Source of the DNA: Streptomyces cyanogenus
GTDB lineage: Bacteria > Actinomycetota > Actinomycetes > Streptomycetales > Streptomycetaceae
Assembly (NCBI RefSeq): GCF_017526105.1
Contig: NZ_CP071839.1
Location: 6,548,001 to 6,612,000, forward strand
DNA: 64,000 bases
Direction: 5' to 3'
The translations under genes and the position numbers were made by a program. Below are positions 37,735-46,215 of the stretch, one piece after another (position 1 is the stretch's first letter; each line of letters starts with the position of its first letter). The notes under the pieces were generated by a model. The model was given only the letters and a program-made list of their open reading frames with translations, did no database searches and was not told the DNA's origin.

Positions 37735-38688
37735 GTGCGTAAACTCCTCCCCCTCGCCCTCACCGGCCTGCTCGCCGTCTCGGCCTGCCAGTTCGTCGGC
37801 GACGACGACACCGACGGCGAGGCCCGCCGCCTCAACACCATGAAGTCGTTCCCGCTGAACGCCTACATACCGGACGCGACGAGCCGTGACGGCAAGGCGG
37901 TCGGCACCGCGCAGTGGATCCTCGCCAAGCAGTGCATGGTCCGGCTCGGCTTCAGCGGCTTCAAGACGCTCGACATCAGGACGGTCGAGTCGACCTACCC
38001 GGTCCGGCAGGGCGCCCTCACGGTCAGCAGCACGGTCGGTGACACCAGCCCGTACGGCGTGGACGACCCCGACCTGGCGGCCGAGCACGGCTACCACCAC
38101 GCGCGGCGGGACGAGTCCGACACCGAGTCCGACAACCAGTCCATGGAATGGCCCGCCGACCAGTACGCGGCCCTCACCGGCACCTTCGAGTCCGGCGACA
38201 GCCACCGGGCGCACGGCAACCCCATCCCCAGGAAGGGGTGCATGGGCGAGGCGCTCAAGAAGATCTACGGCCCCGAGCCCAAGCCGACGGAGATCGGCGG
38301 CGTGAAGCTGAGCGGCTACTACTCGCTCCCCCTGCAGTACTGGTACATGGCGCACAAGGACGCGCGGAAGGACCCTGCCTGGAAGAAGGCCGACCGCGCC
38401 TGGTCGAAGTGCATGAAGGACGAGGGCTTCCACTACAGCGATCCGGACCAGGCCTCCACCGACTCCGCCTGGTACCGCGGTGACAAGCCGTCGGCCAAGG
38501 AGAAGAAGACCGCCGCCGCGGACGCCCGGTGCAAGCTCGACACCCGGTACATCCAGGCGGTGCACGCCGTCGAGAGCCGTGCGCAGAAGAAGGTCATCAC
38601 CCGGAACAAGAAGGCGCTGGACGACCGGCGCGCGGACGACCGGCGGGCCATGGCGAACGCCCGGAAGATCGTCGACGCCGCGTCCTGA
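37735..38688 (+). CDS. Putative secreted lipoprotein of unknown function
   Basis: A 317-residue protein with a short signal peptide and lipobox LAVSAC, Cys18 being the predicted lipid-anchored residue. The mature part is charged, has several Cys (CMVRLGF, GCMGEAL, CMKDEGFHY, ARCKLD) that could form disulfides, and a helical C-terminal segment rich in Lys/Arg/Asp. I do not recognise the family. GTG 37735 is the natural start before the signal sequence. Divergence from the DD-peptidase gene suggests a cell-envelope role. Confidence 0.7.
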   Translation: MRKLLPLALTGLLAVSACQFVGDDDTDGEARRLNTMKSFPLNAYIPDATSRDGKAVGTAQWILAKQCMVRLGFSGFKTLDIRTVESTYPVRQGALTVSSTVGDTSPYGVDDPDLAAEHGYHHARRDESDTESDNQSMEWPADQYAALTGTFESGDSHRAHGNPIPRKGCMGEALKKIYGPEPKPTEIGGVKLSGYYSLPLQYWYMAHKDARKDPAWKKADRAWSKCMKDEGFHYSDPDQASTDSAWYRGDKPSAKEKKTAAADARCKLDTRYIQAVHAVESRAQKKVITRNKKALDDRRADDRRAMANARKIVDAAS

Positions 38689-38783
38689 GCGAGGAGCCGG
38701 CGCGGCCGGTCCGGCGCGGGCCGGCCGTCGCCGTAAGGAAAACCGGTGGTCGGCGGGGGCACCGGCCGGGGAGACTCGACCGC

Positions 38784-40271
38784 ATGTTCGTGACGATCTC
38801 CACCACCGGTACGGCCGGGCACCCGGCCACCGACCTGGGGTACCTGCTGCACAAGCACCCCGGCAGGGCCCAGGCTTTCTCCACCTCGTACGGCACGGCG
38901 CACGTGTTCTACCCCGAGGCGGACGCCGAGCGCTGCACGGCCGCGCTGCTGCTGGAGATCGACACGGTCGCGCTGGTCCGGCGGGGCAAGGGCAAGGGCC
39001 GTGGCGGCGCACCCGACGCCGCCCTCGCGCAGTACGTCAACGACCGCCCCTACGCGGCCTCCTCGCTGCTCGCCGTCGCGCTGGGCAACGTGTTCTCCAG
39101 CGCCCTGCGCGGCGTGTGCACCGCCCGCCCGGAGCGGGCCGCCGCACCCCTGCCCCTGCGCATCGAGGTGCCGGCGCTGCCCGCGCGTGGCGGGGCCGGT
39201 CTCGTCCGCGGCCTCTTCGAACCGCTCGGCTGGACCGTCACCGCCGACCCCGTGCCGCTCGACACCGCGTTCCCGGAGTGGGGCGAATCGCGGTACGTGC
39301 GGCTGGTGCTGGAGTCGGACCGGCTGACCCTCGCCGAGGCGCTGCGCCACCTGTACGTGCTGCTGCCGGTGCTGGACGACGCCAAGCACTACTGGGTCTC
39401 CGCCGACGAGGTCGACAAGCTGCTGCGGGCCGGCGAGGGCTGGCTGGCCGAGCACCCGGAGCACAAGCTGATCACCAGCCGGTACCTCTCGCGCCGCTGG
39501 TCGCTGACCCGGCAGGCGATGGAGCGGCTGGAACTGGTGCGGCTCGCGGAGGCCGACGACAGCGAGGTGGAGGACCTCGACAACGCCGTCGCACAGGACA
39601 CCGGCGCGGAGGAGAGGCCGACCCCGCTCGCCGTGCAGCGGCGGGAGGCGATCACGGAGGCGCTGCGCGCGTCCGGCGCGGCCCGGGTCCTCGACCTCGG
39701 CTGCGGACAGGGCCAGCTGGTGCAGGAGCTGCTCAAGGACGTGCGCTTCACCGAGATCGTCGGTGTCGACGTGTCGGTACGCGCCCTGACCATCGCCGCC
39801 CGGCGGCTGAAGCTGGACCGGATGGGCGAACGGCAGGCCGCGCGCGTCCGGCTTGTCCAGGGCTCCCTCGCCTACACCGACAACCGGCTCAAGGGCTACG
39901 ACGCCGCCGTGCTCAGCGAGGTGGTCGAGCACCTCGACCCGCCCCGGCTGCCCGCCCTGGAGTACGCCGTGTTCGGGCACGCCCGCCCGCGCACGGTCGT
40001 CGTGACCACCCCGAACGCCGAGTACAACGTCCGCTGGGAGAGCCTGCCCGCCGGCCACGTCCGGCACGCCGACCACCGCTTCGAGTGGACCCGTGAGGAG
40101 TTCCGCGACTGGGCGGCGACCGTGGCCGAACGGCACGGCTACGCGGTCGGGTTCACCCCCGTCGGCACCGACGACCCCGAGGTCGGGCCGCCCACCCAGA
40201 TGGCCGTGTTCACGATCAAGAAGGACAAGGACAAGGACAAGGACAAGGAGAAGGAGGCGAAGGCGGCATGA
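38784..40271 (+). CDS. hen1: Hen1, 3'-terminal RNA ribose 2'-O-methyltransferase
   Basis: A 495-residue bacterial Hen1. The N-terminal half (about 1-240) is the Hen1-specific Pnkp-ligase-assisting domain. The C-terminal half is a methyltransferase with VLDLGCGQGQLVQ and the metal-binding motif EVVEHLD followed by His in PAGHVRHADHRFEW. It 2'-O-methylates the 3' end at the break so that repaired RNA resists a second cut. The C-terminus is a KDKDKDKDKEKE tail encoded by AAGGAC repeats. The stop overlaps the pnkp start (ATGA). Confidence 0.93.
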   Translation: MFVTISTTGTAGHPATDLGYLLHKHPGRAQAFSTSYGTAHVFYPEADAERCTAALLLEIDTVALVRRGKGKGRGGAPDAALAQYVNDRPYAASSLLAVALGNVFSSALRGVCTARPERAAAPLPLRIEVPALPARGGAGLVRGLFEPLGWTVTADPVPLDTAFPEWGESRYVRLVLESDRLTLAEALRHLYVLLPVLDDAKHYWVSADEVDKLLRAGEGWLAEHPEHKLITSRYLSRRWSLTRQAMERLELVRLAEADDSEVEDLDNAVAQDTGAEERPTPLAVQRREAITEALRASGAARVLDLGCGQGQLVQELLKDVRFTEIVGVDVSVRALTIAARRLKLDRMGERQAARVRLVQGSLAYTDNRLKGYDAAVLSEVVEHLDPPRLPALEYAVFGHARPRTVVVTTPNAEYNVRWESLPAGHVRHADHRFEWTREEFRDWAATVAERHGYAVGFTPVGTDDPEVGPPTQMAVFTIKKDKDKDKDKEKEAKAA

Positions 40272-42811
40272 CCGAGACACAGCACAAGGGACGGGTCCTG
40301 CCCGTCACCGACCTCTCCCTCGTCGTCCTCGTCGGCGCCTCCGGCTCCGGCAAGTCCACCTTCGCGCGACGGCACTTCAAGCCCACCGAGGTGATCTCCT
40401 CCGACTTCTGCCGCGGCCTGGTCGCCGACGACGAGAACGACCAGAGCGCCAGCCGGGACGCCTTCGACGTCCTGCACTACATCGCCGGCAAGCGGCTGGC
40501 CGCCGGCCGCCGCACCGTCGTGGACGCCACCAGCGTGCAGCAGGACGGCCGCCGTCAGCTGATCGAGCTGGCCAGGAAGTACGACGTGCTGCCCATCGCC
40601 ATCGTGCTGGACATGCCGGAGGAGGTGTGCGCCGAGCGCAACGCGGCCCGCACCGACCGGGCCGACATGCCCCGCCGGGTCATCCAGCGGCACATCCGCG
40701 AACTGCGCCGCTCGCTGCGCCACCTGGAGCGCGAGGGCTTCCGCAAGGTGCACGTGCTGCGCGGGGTGGAGGAGGCCGAGAACGCCACCGTCGTCACCGA
40801 GAAGCGCTTCAACGACCTGACCCACCTCACCGGCCCCTTCGACATCATCGGCGACGTCCACGGCTGCTCCGCCGAACTGGAGTCGCTGCTGGGCAGGCTG
40901 GGTTACGTGGACGGGGTGCACCCCGAGGGCCGTACCGCCGTGTTCGTCGGCGACCTGGTCGACCGCGGCCCGGACAGCCCCGGCGTGCTGCGCCGCGTGA
41001 TGACGATGGTGAAGTCGGGCAACGCGCTGTGCGTGCCCGGCAACCACGAGAACAAGTACGGCCGTCACCTCAGGGGCCGCAAGGTCCAGCACACCCACGG
41101 GCTGGCCGAGACCATCGCCCAGATGGAGGGCGAGAGCAAGGAGTTCGAGGCGGAGGTCCGGGAGTTCCTGGACGGCCTGGTCAGCCACTACGTGCTGGAC
41201 GGCGGCAAGCTCGTGGTGTGCCACGCCGGCCTGCCCGAGAAGTACCACGGCCGCACCTCCGGCCGGGTCCGCTCGCACGCCCTGTACGGCGACACCACCG
41301 GCGAGACCGACGAGTTCGGGCTGCCGGTGCGCTACCCGTGGGCGGAGGACTACCGGGGCCGCGCGGCCGTGGTGTACGGCCACACCCCGGTGCCCGAGGC
41401 CACCTGGCTCAACAACACCATCTGCCTGGACACCGGTGCCGTCTTCGGCGGCAAGCTCACCGCGCTGCGCTGGCCCGAGCGCGAGCTGGTCGACGTACCG
41501 GCCGAGCGGGTCTGGTACGAGCCGGCGCGGCCGCTGCGCACCGAGGCGCCCGGCGGGCACGACGGCCGGCCGCTGGACCTGGCGGACGTGCACGGCCGCC
41601 GGGCCGTGGAGACCCGGCACGCGGGCCGGGTGGCGGTCCGGGAGGAGAACGCGGCGGCGGCGCTGGAGGTCATGAGCCGCTTCGCCACCGACCCACGCCT
41701 GCTGCCGTACCTGCCGCCGACCATGGCGCCGACGGCCACCTCGCAGGTGGACGGCTACCTGGAACATCCGCAGGAGGCCTTCGCGCAGTACGCGCGGGAC
41801 GGGGTCGCGCGGGTGGTGTGCGAGGAGAAGCACATGGGCTCCCGGGCCGTGGCGCTGGTCTGCCGGGACGCGGAGGCGGCGCGGAGGCGGTTCGGTGTGG
41901 ACGGGCCCACGGGTTCGCTGTACACCCGTACCGGACGGCCGTTCCTCGACGACGCGGAGGTGACCGAGGAGATCCTCGGCCGGCTGCGCTCGGCGATCGA
42001 CGGCGCCGGTCTGTGGGAGGAACTGGCCACCGACTGGCTGCTGCTGGACGCCGAGCTGATGCCGTGGTCGCTGAAGGCCTCGGGACTGCTGCGCGGCCAG
42101 TACGCGGCCGTGGGCGCCGCGTCCGGCGCGGTGTTCCCGGGCGCGCTCGCGGCCCTGGAGGCGGCGGCCGCGCGCGGTGCCGACGTGGGCGGCCTGCTCG
42201 CCCGGCAGCGGGAACGGGCCGAGGCCGCCGCGGCGTTCACCGCGGCCTACCGCCGCTACTGCTGGACCACCGAGGGCCTGGACGGCGTCCGGCTGGCCCC
42301 CTTCCAGCTGCTGGCCGTCCAGGGCCGCAGCCTCGCCGCGCTGCCGCACGACGAGCAACTGGCGCTGATCGACCGGCTGGTGGCGCACGACGGCACCGGG
42401 CTGCTGCAGACCACCCGGCGGCTGTACGTCGACACCGGCGAGCCGGAGTCGGTCCGCGCGGGCGTCGACTGGTGGCTGGAGATGACCGGCCGGGGCGGCG
42501 AGGGCATGGTCGTCAAGCCGCTCGGCGCGCTGGTCCGCAACGCCGAGGGACGGCTGGTGCAGCCCGGCGTCAAGTGCCGCGGGCGGGAGTACCTGCGGAT
42601 CATCTACGGTCCCGAGTACACCCGGCCGGACAACCTGGCCCGGCTGCGGCAGCGGTTCCTGAACCACAAGCGCTCCCTGGCCCTGCGCGAGTACGCCCTG
42701 GGTCTGGAGGCCCTGGACCGGCTCGCGGACGGAGAGCCGCTGTGGCGGGTGCACGAGGCGGTGTTCGGGGTGCTGGCGCTGGAGTCGGAGCCGGTCGACC
42801 CGCGGCTGTGA
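40268..42811 (+). CDS. pnkp: Pnkp, polynucleotide kinase-phosphatase-ligase
   Basis: An 847-residue three-domain RNA repair enzyme. The kinase domain (about 1-170) has P-loop GASGSGKST (23-31). The metallophosphatase domain (about 185-470) has GDVHG, GDLVDRGPDS and GNHE. The C-terminal ligase domain has the adenylated-lysine motif EEKHMGSRA at about residue 520. It heals and seals RNA cut by ribotoxins together with Hen1. ATG 40268 overlaps the hen1 stop. AAGGAGG ten bases upstream is encoded by the repetitive tail of hen1. Confidence 0.94.
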   Translation: MTETQHKGRVLPVTDLSLVVLVGASGSGKSTFARRHFKPTEVISSDFCRGLVADDENDQSASRDAFDVLHYIAGKRLAAGRRTVVDATSVQQDGRRQLIELARKYDVLPIAIVLDMPEEVCAERNAARTDRADMPRRVIQRHIRELRRSLRHLEREGFRKVHVLRGVEEAENATVVTEKRFNDLTHLTGPFDIIGDVHGCSAELESLLGRLGYVDGVHPEGRTAVFVGDLVDRGPDSPGVLRRVMTMVKSGNALCVPGNHENKYGRHLRGRKVQHTHGLAETIAQMEGESKEFEAEVREFLDGLVSHYVLDGGKLVVCHAGLPEKYHGRTSGRVRSHALYGDTTGETDEFGLPVRYPWAEDYRGRAAVVYGHTPVPEATWLNNTICLDTGAVFGGKLTALRWPERELVDVPAERVWYEPARPLRTEAPGGHDGRPLDLADVHGRRAVETRHAGRVAVREENAAAALEVMSRFATDPRLLPYLPPTMAPTATSQVDGYLEHPQEAFAQYARDGVARVVCEEKHMGSRAVALVCRDAEAARRRFGVDGPTGSLYTRTGRPFLDDAEVTEEILGRLRSAIDGAGLWEELATDWLLLDAELMPWSLKASGLLRGQYAAVGAASGAVFPGALAALEAAAARGADVGGLLARQRERAEAAAAFTAAYRRYCWTTEGLDGVRLAPFQLLAVQGRSLAALPHDEQLALIDRLVAHDGTGLLQTTRRLYVDTGEPESVRAGVDWWLEMTGRGGEGMVVKPLGALVRNAEGRLVQPGVKCRGREYLRIIYGPEYTRPDNLARLRQRFLNHKRSLALREYALGLEALDRLADGEPLWRVHEAVFGVLALESEPVDPRL

Positions 42812-42850
42812 CCACGCCGTCACGGAACGCCCTTGTGCCGCACACACATC

Positions 42851-42867
42851 TGTCCATATGGTGGACA
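42851..42867. promoter_or_regulatory. Inverted repeat upstream of the RiPP-like operon
   Basis: TGTCCA (42851-42856) and TGGACA (42862-42867) form a perfect 6-bp inverted repeat around TATGG, with CCATATGG nested in the centre. It lies 48 bases before the peptide start codon, at a promoter-like position, and may be an operator. Confidence 0.5.
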
Positions 42868-42914
42868 GCCGTGCGGCGCAGGGGCGTTCGCATGCCGCGA
42901 GGGGAGTGGTGGCC

Positions 42915-43001
42915 GTGGAGATCAAGAAGGTCGTGGTCCGCGAGGACCAGGCCGGCACCACCCGCCGGCCGGCGATCCTGGAGAAGCGGCCGACCCGCTG
43001 A
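42915..43001 (+). CDS. Short candidate RiPP precursor peptide
   Basis: A 28-codon ORF starting at GTG 42915 with AGGGGAG about eight bases upstream (42900-42906); GTG codons at 42906 and 42909 are in frame but too close to that site. The peptide begins MEIKKVVVRE and ends with PAILEKRPTR. It is charged, with a Val cluster, paired Thr (15-16) and two Pro, and no Cys or Ser. The radical SAM gene starts two bases after its stop. Position, size and strong ribosome binding site suggest that it is the substrate peptide of that enzyme. It is not confirmed by any family I know. Confidence 0.6.
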   Translation: MEIKKVVVREDQAGTTRRPAILEKRPTR

Positions 43002-43003
43002 GC

Positions 43004-44851
43004 ATGCGCGTCCACCTGGTCACGATGCCGTGGCATCCCCTCGACCTGCCCTCGCTGCAACTGGGCCTGCTCAACCGGATCGTGCGGCAGGCCCGCCCCG
43101 GTGACGAGGTCACCGAGTTCCACGGCTCCCTGCGCTGGGCGGAGTTCCTGCTGGAGCACTCCGGCGGCCGGCTGCGGCCGGGGGACTACGTGGCGGTCGG
43201 CAGCGACGCGATCTTCCACGGCCTCGGCGACTGGGTCTTCTCCGGCGCCCTGTACGACGACCCCGGCTGGGGAACGGCCCGGCTGCGGCAGTACGCGGCC
43301 GACCGGGGCGTCCTCATCGACACGGCCCTGGAGATGCGCCCGTACGCGGCCCCGTTCGTCGACGCCTGCGCCACCGGGATCCTGGCCGCCGACCCGGACG
43401 TGGTCGGTTTCACCACCACCTTCATGCAGAACGTGCCGTCCCTGGCCCTGGCCCGCGCACTCAAGCGCAGAAGGCCACAGGTGACGGTCGTCTTCGGCGG
43501 CAGCAACTGCGACGGGCCGATGGGGCACGCCCTGCACCGCAACCACCCGTTCGTCGACCACGTGGTGCGCGGCGAGGCCGAGTACGCCTTCCCGGCGCTC
43601 TTACGCCACCTGGACGCGGGCACCGCGCCCGTGGACGTCCCCGGCCTGTGCTGGTGGGACGGCGCGGTGTCCCGGGCCAACACCGAAACCCGGCGGACCG
43701 TGGCCCCGGCCGACATACCCTCGCCCGACTACGACCAGTGGCAGTCCGCGCTGGAGGCCTCCCCGGTCCAGGAGTACATCCATCCCAAGCTCGTCGTGGA
43801 AGGGGCCCGGGGCTGCTGGTGGGGCGAGAAGCACCACTGCACCTTCTGCGGGCTGAACGGTTCCGCCATGGCCTTCCGCGCCAAGCCGGGGGAGCGGCTG
43901 TGGACGGAGATCGACCGGCTGGTGCGCCGCCACCGCCTGCTCGACGTGGTCACCGTCGACAACATCATCGACATGGCCTACTTCCGCGACTTCCTGCCCC
44001 GCGTCGCGGCCGCCGGCTGGGACCTGCGGCTGCACTACGAGGTCAAGTCCAACCTCACCCCCGCCCAGCTCCGGCTCCTCGGCGAGTCCGGCACCGTGCA
44101 CATCCAGCCCGGCATCGAGAGCCTGGGCAGCCGCGTCCTGGACCTCATGGCCAAGGGCGTCACCGGCGCCCGGAACGTGCGCACCCTGCGCGAGTGCGAG
44201 AACCACGCCCTGACCTGCTCCTGGAACCTGTTGTACGGCTTCCCCGGCGAGCGCGCCGACGACTACACGCCCGTCATCGACCAGCTCCCCGCCCTCGTCC
44301 ACCTCCAGCCGCCCAGCGGCGCCCACCGCATCCAGCTGGAGCGGTTCAGCCCGCACTTCACCGACCCGGACCTCGGCTTCGGCAAGCGCCGCCCGGCCGC
44401 GATGTACCAGCACGTCTACGACCTGCCCGAGGACGAACTCGCCGACTTGGTCTACCTGTTCGACACCGAGCCCGCGGGCATCGGCGACCCGGTCGAGCGG
44501 CGGCTGAAGGAGGCGGTGGCCGCCTGGCGGGCCGGGCACGCGCACTCCCGGCTGCTGTTCGAGGAGGACGGCGCCCGGCTCCTGGTGCACGACCGCCGGC
44601 ACGGCCGGCCCCCCGTCACCCACCGCTTCACCGGCTGGCGCGCCGCCGCCCTGCGCCGCCTGGAGGACGGCCGGACCGTGCCCGCGCTGCACCGCCTGCT
44701 CACCGCCGACGGCCACGGAGTGGCGGCGGAGGCGCTGGAGACATGGGTCCACGAGGCCTTCGAGCTGGGCCTGTTGTTCCGCGACGGCGCCACGTTCGTC
44801 TCCCTGCCGACCTGGGGCGAGCCGGTCCGGCTGCCCGAGGGGGCCGGATGA
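43004..44851 (+). CDS. B12-type radical SAM RiPP maturation enzyme
   Basis: A 615-residue protein. Residues 1-205 form a cobalamin-binding-like domain (VGFTTTFMQNVPSLALARAL, VVFGGSNCDG, VRGEAEYAFPALL). The radical SAM cluster motif is Cys271-x7-Cys279-x2-Cys282 (CWWGEKHHCTFC), the spacing typical of RiPP maturation radical SAM protein 1 (C-methyltransferase-like). A C-terminal region (about 490-615) may recognise the peptide. It probably methylates an unactivated carbon in the upstream peptide; the reaction is inferred. It overlaps the next gene (ATGA). Confidence 0.83.
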   Translation: MRVHLVTMPWHPLDLPSLQLGLLNRIVRQARPGDEVTEFHGSLRWAEFLLEHSGGRLRPGDYVAVGSDAIFHGLGDWVFSGALYDDPGWGTARLRQYAADRGVLIDTALEMRPYAAPFVDACATGILAADPDVVGFTTTFMQNVPSLALARALKRRRPQVTVVFGGSNCDGPMGHALHRNHPFVDHVVRGEAEYAFPALLRHLDAGTAPVDVPGLCWWDGAVSRANTETRRTVAPADIPSPDYDQWQSALEASPVQEYIHPKLVVEGARGCWWGEKHHCTFCGLNGSAMAFRAKPGERLWTEIDRLVRRHRLLDVVTVDNIIDMAYFRDFLPRVAAAGWDLRLHYEVKSNLTPAQLRLLGESGTVHIQPGIESLGSRVLDLMAKGVTGARNVRTLRECENHALTCSWNLLYGFPGERADDYTPVIDQLPALVHLQPPSGAHRIQLERFSPHFTDPDLGFGKRRPAAMYQHVYDLPEDELADLVYLFDTEPAGIGDPVERRLKEAVAAWRAGHAHSRLLFEEDGARLLVHDRRHGRPPVTHRFTGWRAAALRRLEDGRTVPALHRLLTADGHGVAAEALETWVHEAFELGLLFRDGATFVSLPTWGEPVRLPEGAG

Positions 44852-45387
44852 CCGGGCTGCCCGGCACCGTGCCGCACCGGCGCACCGGGCGCCGCGTCGA
44901 GACCGCCGTACCGCTGGACCTGAGCGGCGGGGGGCGGGCGACGGCGGAGGCGGTGCGGTTCCTGCGCGAGTGCCAGGGCCTGGGACTCGGCGTGAGCTGG
45001 CGGGCGACGGGCACACCGTCGTACGACCCCCGCGTGCTGCGCCACCTCCCCCCGCCGGCCGAACTCCCGGGCGATCCGGACCTGTTGGCGTCCTGGCGGG
45101 CCGGTCACGCCCACGGCGCCCTCTACCACCGGCGCGGCCCGGACTTCGTCACGGTCGTGGACCGCCGGGAGCGGGGCACGGCCGTCCGGCTGACCCTGGA
45201 CCACCCCGCACTGCACGCCACGTTCCTCCGGCTCCTGGAGCCCACAGCCGTCGCCGCCCTGGACGCCGTCGAGCGGGAGGCACTGGGGCTGCTCACGGCC
45301 GAGCGGCTGGTGCTGGCCGGCGGCGGCTGGGCGGTGACCCTGCCCCCGCGCATCCGGCAGTGGCCGGTGCCCTGCACCGCCATCTGA
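44848..45387 (+). CDS. DUF5825-like partner of the radical SAM enzyme
   Basis: A 179-residue soluble protein resembling DUF5825, a family that accompanies RiPP radical SAM genes in actinobacteria. Residues 25-75 read as a helix-strand unit (TAEAVRFLRECQGLGLGVSWRATG, given here in pieces); the fold looks like a small alpha/beta domain without catalytic motifs. It could deliver the precursor or act as a recognition element. The start overlaps the radical SAM stop by four bases, so the two are coupled. Confidence 0.6.
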   Translation: MTGLPGTVPHRRTGRRVETAVPLDLSGGGRATAEAVRFLRECQGLGLGVSWRATGTPSYDPRVLRHLPPPAELPGDPDLLASWRAGHAHGALYHRRGPDFVTVVDRRERGTAVRLTLDHPALHATFLRLLEPTAVAALDAVEREALGLLTAERLVLAGGGWAVTLPPRIRQWPVPCTAI

Positions 45388-45543
45388 ACCCCCGGTCCGA
45401 CGCACGCCCCGGCGCGTGGTGGATCGGAAGTGCATCGGAAGCGTGAAACCGGCTCCAGCCCGACGGATGTCGGGCAGAGTGACTGTCGTCATACCGACGG
45501 AACGAGCGAGATCCCGGACGTCTGCCGGGAGTTGCGAGGACCC

Positions 45544-46194
45544 ATGAACCACACCTACGAGCCGCCGAGCCTCTTACCCGCCGGCGGTAGGGAGCGGACG
45601 TACGCACTGCTCATCGGTGGTGTCCCCTTCCTGCTGATCCTGCTCATGGGCATCGCGTCCCACCTGGACACGGAGAGCGGCAGCGGACCCGGGACGCCGC
45701 CCCTCGACGGCGGCGGCTACTCCGGCAGCAGTTACTCGGGCGGCTACTCCGGTGGCTACTCCGGCGACTACGACCCGTCGTCCTCGAACACGCCGGCACC
45801 GGACATCTCCACGGCGTACGAGACACCGACCTGGGCGCCCACCGACAGCGCCGAGCCCACGGACACCGCTTCCGACCCGGCCGTCACCGCGAGCACCGAG
45901 GCGGCCGACGGCCCCGCCGGCACGGTCACCCGTTTCTTCGACGCCATCAACCAGCGGGACTTCGCGACCGCCTGGGACCTGGGCGGCAAGAACCTCGACG
46001 CGTCCTACACCTCCTTCGTGTCGGGCTTCGCCACCACAGAGCGGGACGACGTCACCATCGCGTCCGTTCAGGGCGACACGGTCTGGGTGCAGCTCCTCGC
46101 CCGGCAGACCGACGGCACGCAGAAGTCGTACAGCGGCCGGTACACCGTGGCCGACGGTGTCATCACCGACGCCTCCATGACCCCCACCGGCTGA
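45544..46194 (+). CDS. Single-pass membrane protein with Gly/Ser/Tyr repeats
   Basis: A 216-residue protein. One membrane segment lies at about 20-40 (YALLIGGVPFLLILLMGIA), followed by a low-complexity outer linker with SGGYSGGYSGDY repeats and an Asp/Thr/Pro-rich stretch. The C-terminal domain (about 120-216) resembles small NTF2-like or DUF4878-type folds (VTRFFDAINQRDFATAWDLGG, VWVQLLARQTDG). It is the first of three close genes leading to the TIR-like protein (22 bases to the next). Function is unknown; the position suggests the same system. Confidence 0.65.
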   Translation: MNHTYEPPSLLPAGGRERTYALLIGGVPFLLILLMGIASHLDTESGSGPGTPPLDGGGYSGSSYSGGYSGGYSGDYDPSSSNTPAPDISTAYETPTWAPTDSAEPTDTASDPAVTASTEAADGPAGTVTRFFDAINQRDFATAWDLGGKNLDASYTSFVSGFATTERDDVTIASVQGDTVWVQLLARQTDGTQKSYSGRYTVADGVITDASMTPTG

Positions 46195-46215
46195 CCGGAA
46201 CGGAGCGAGAAGACA

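Noticed and set aside
42833..43003. Upstream extension of the radical SAM protein by 57 residues
   Set aside because: It would read out of frame through the peptide gene, has no family similarity, and ATG 43004 gives the normal N-terminus.
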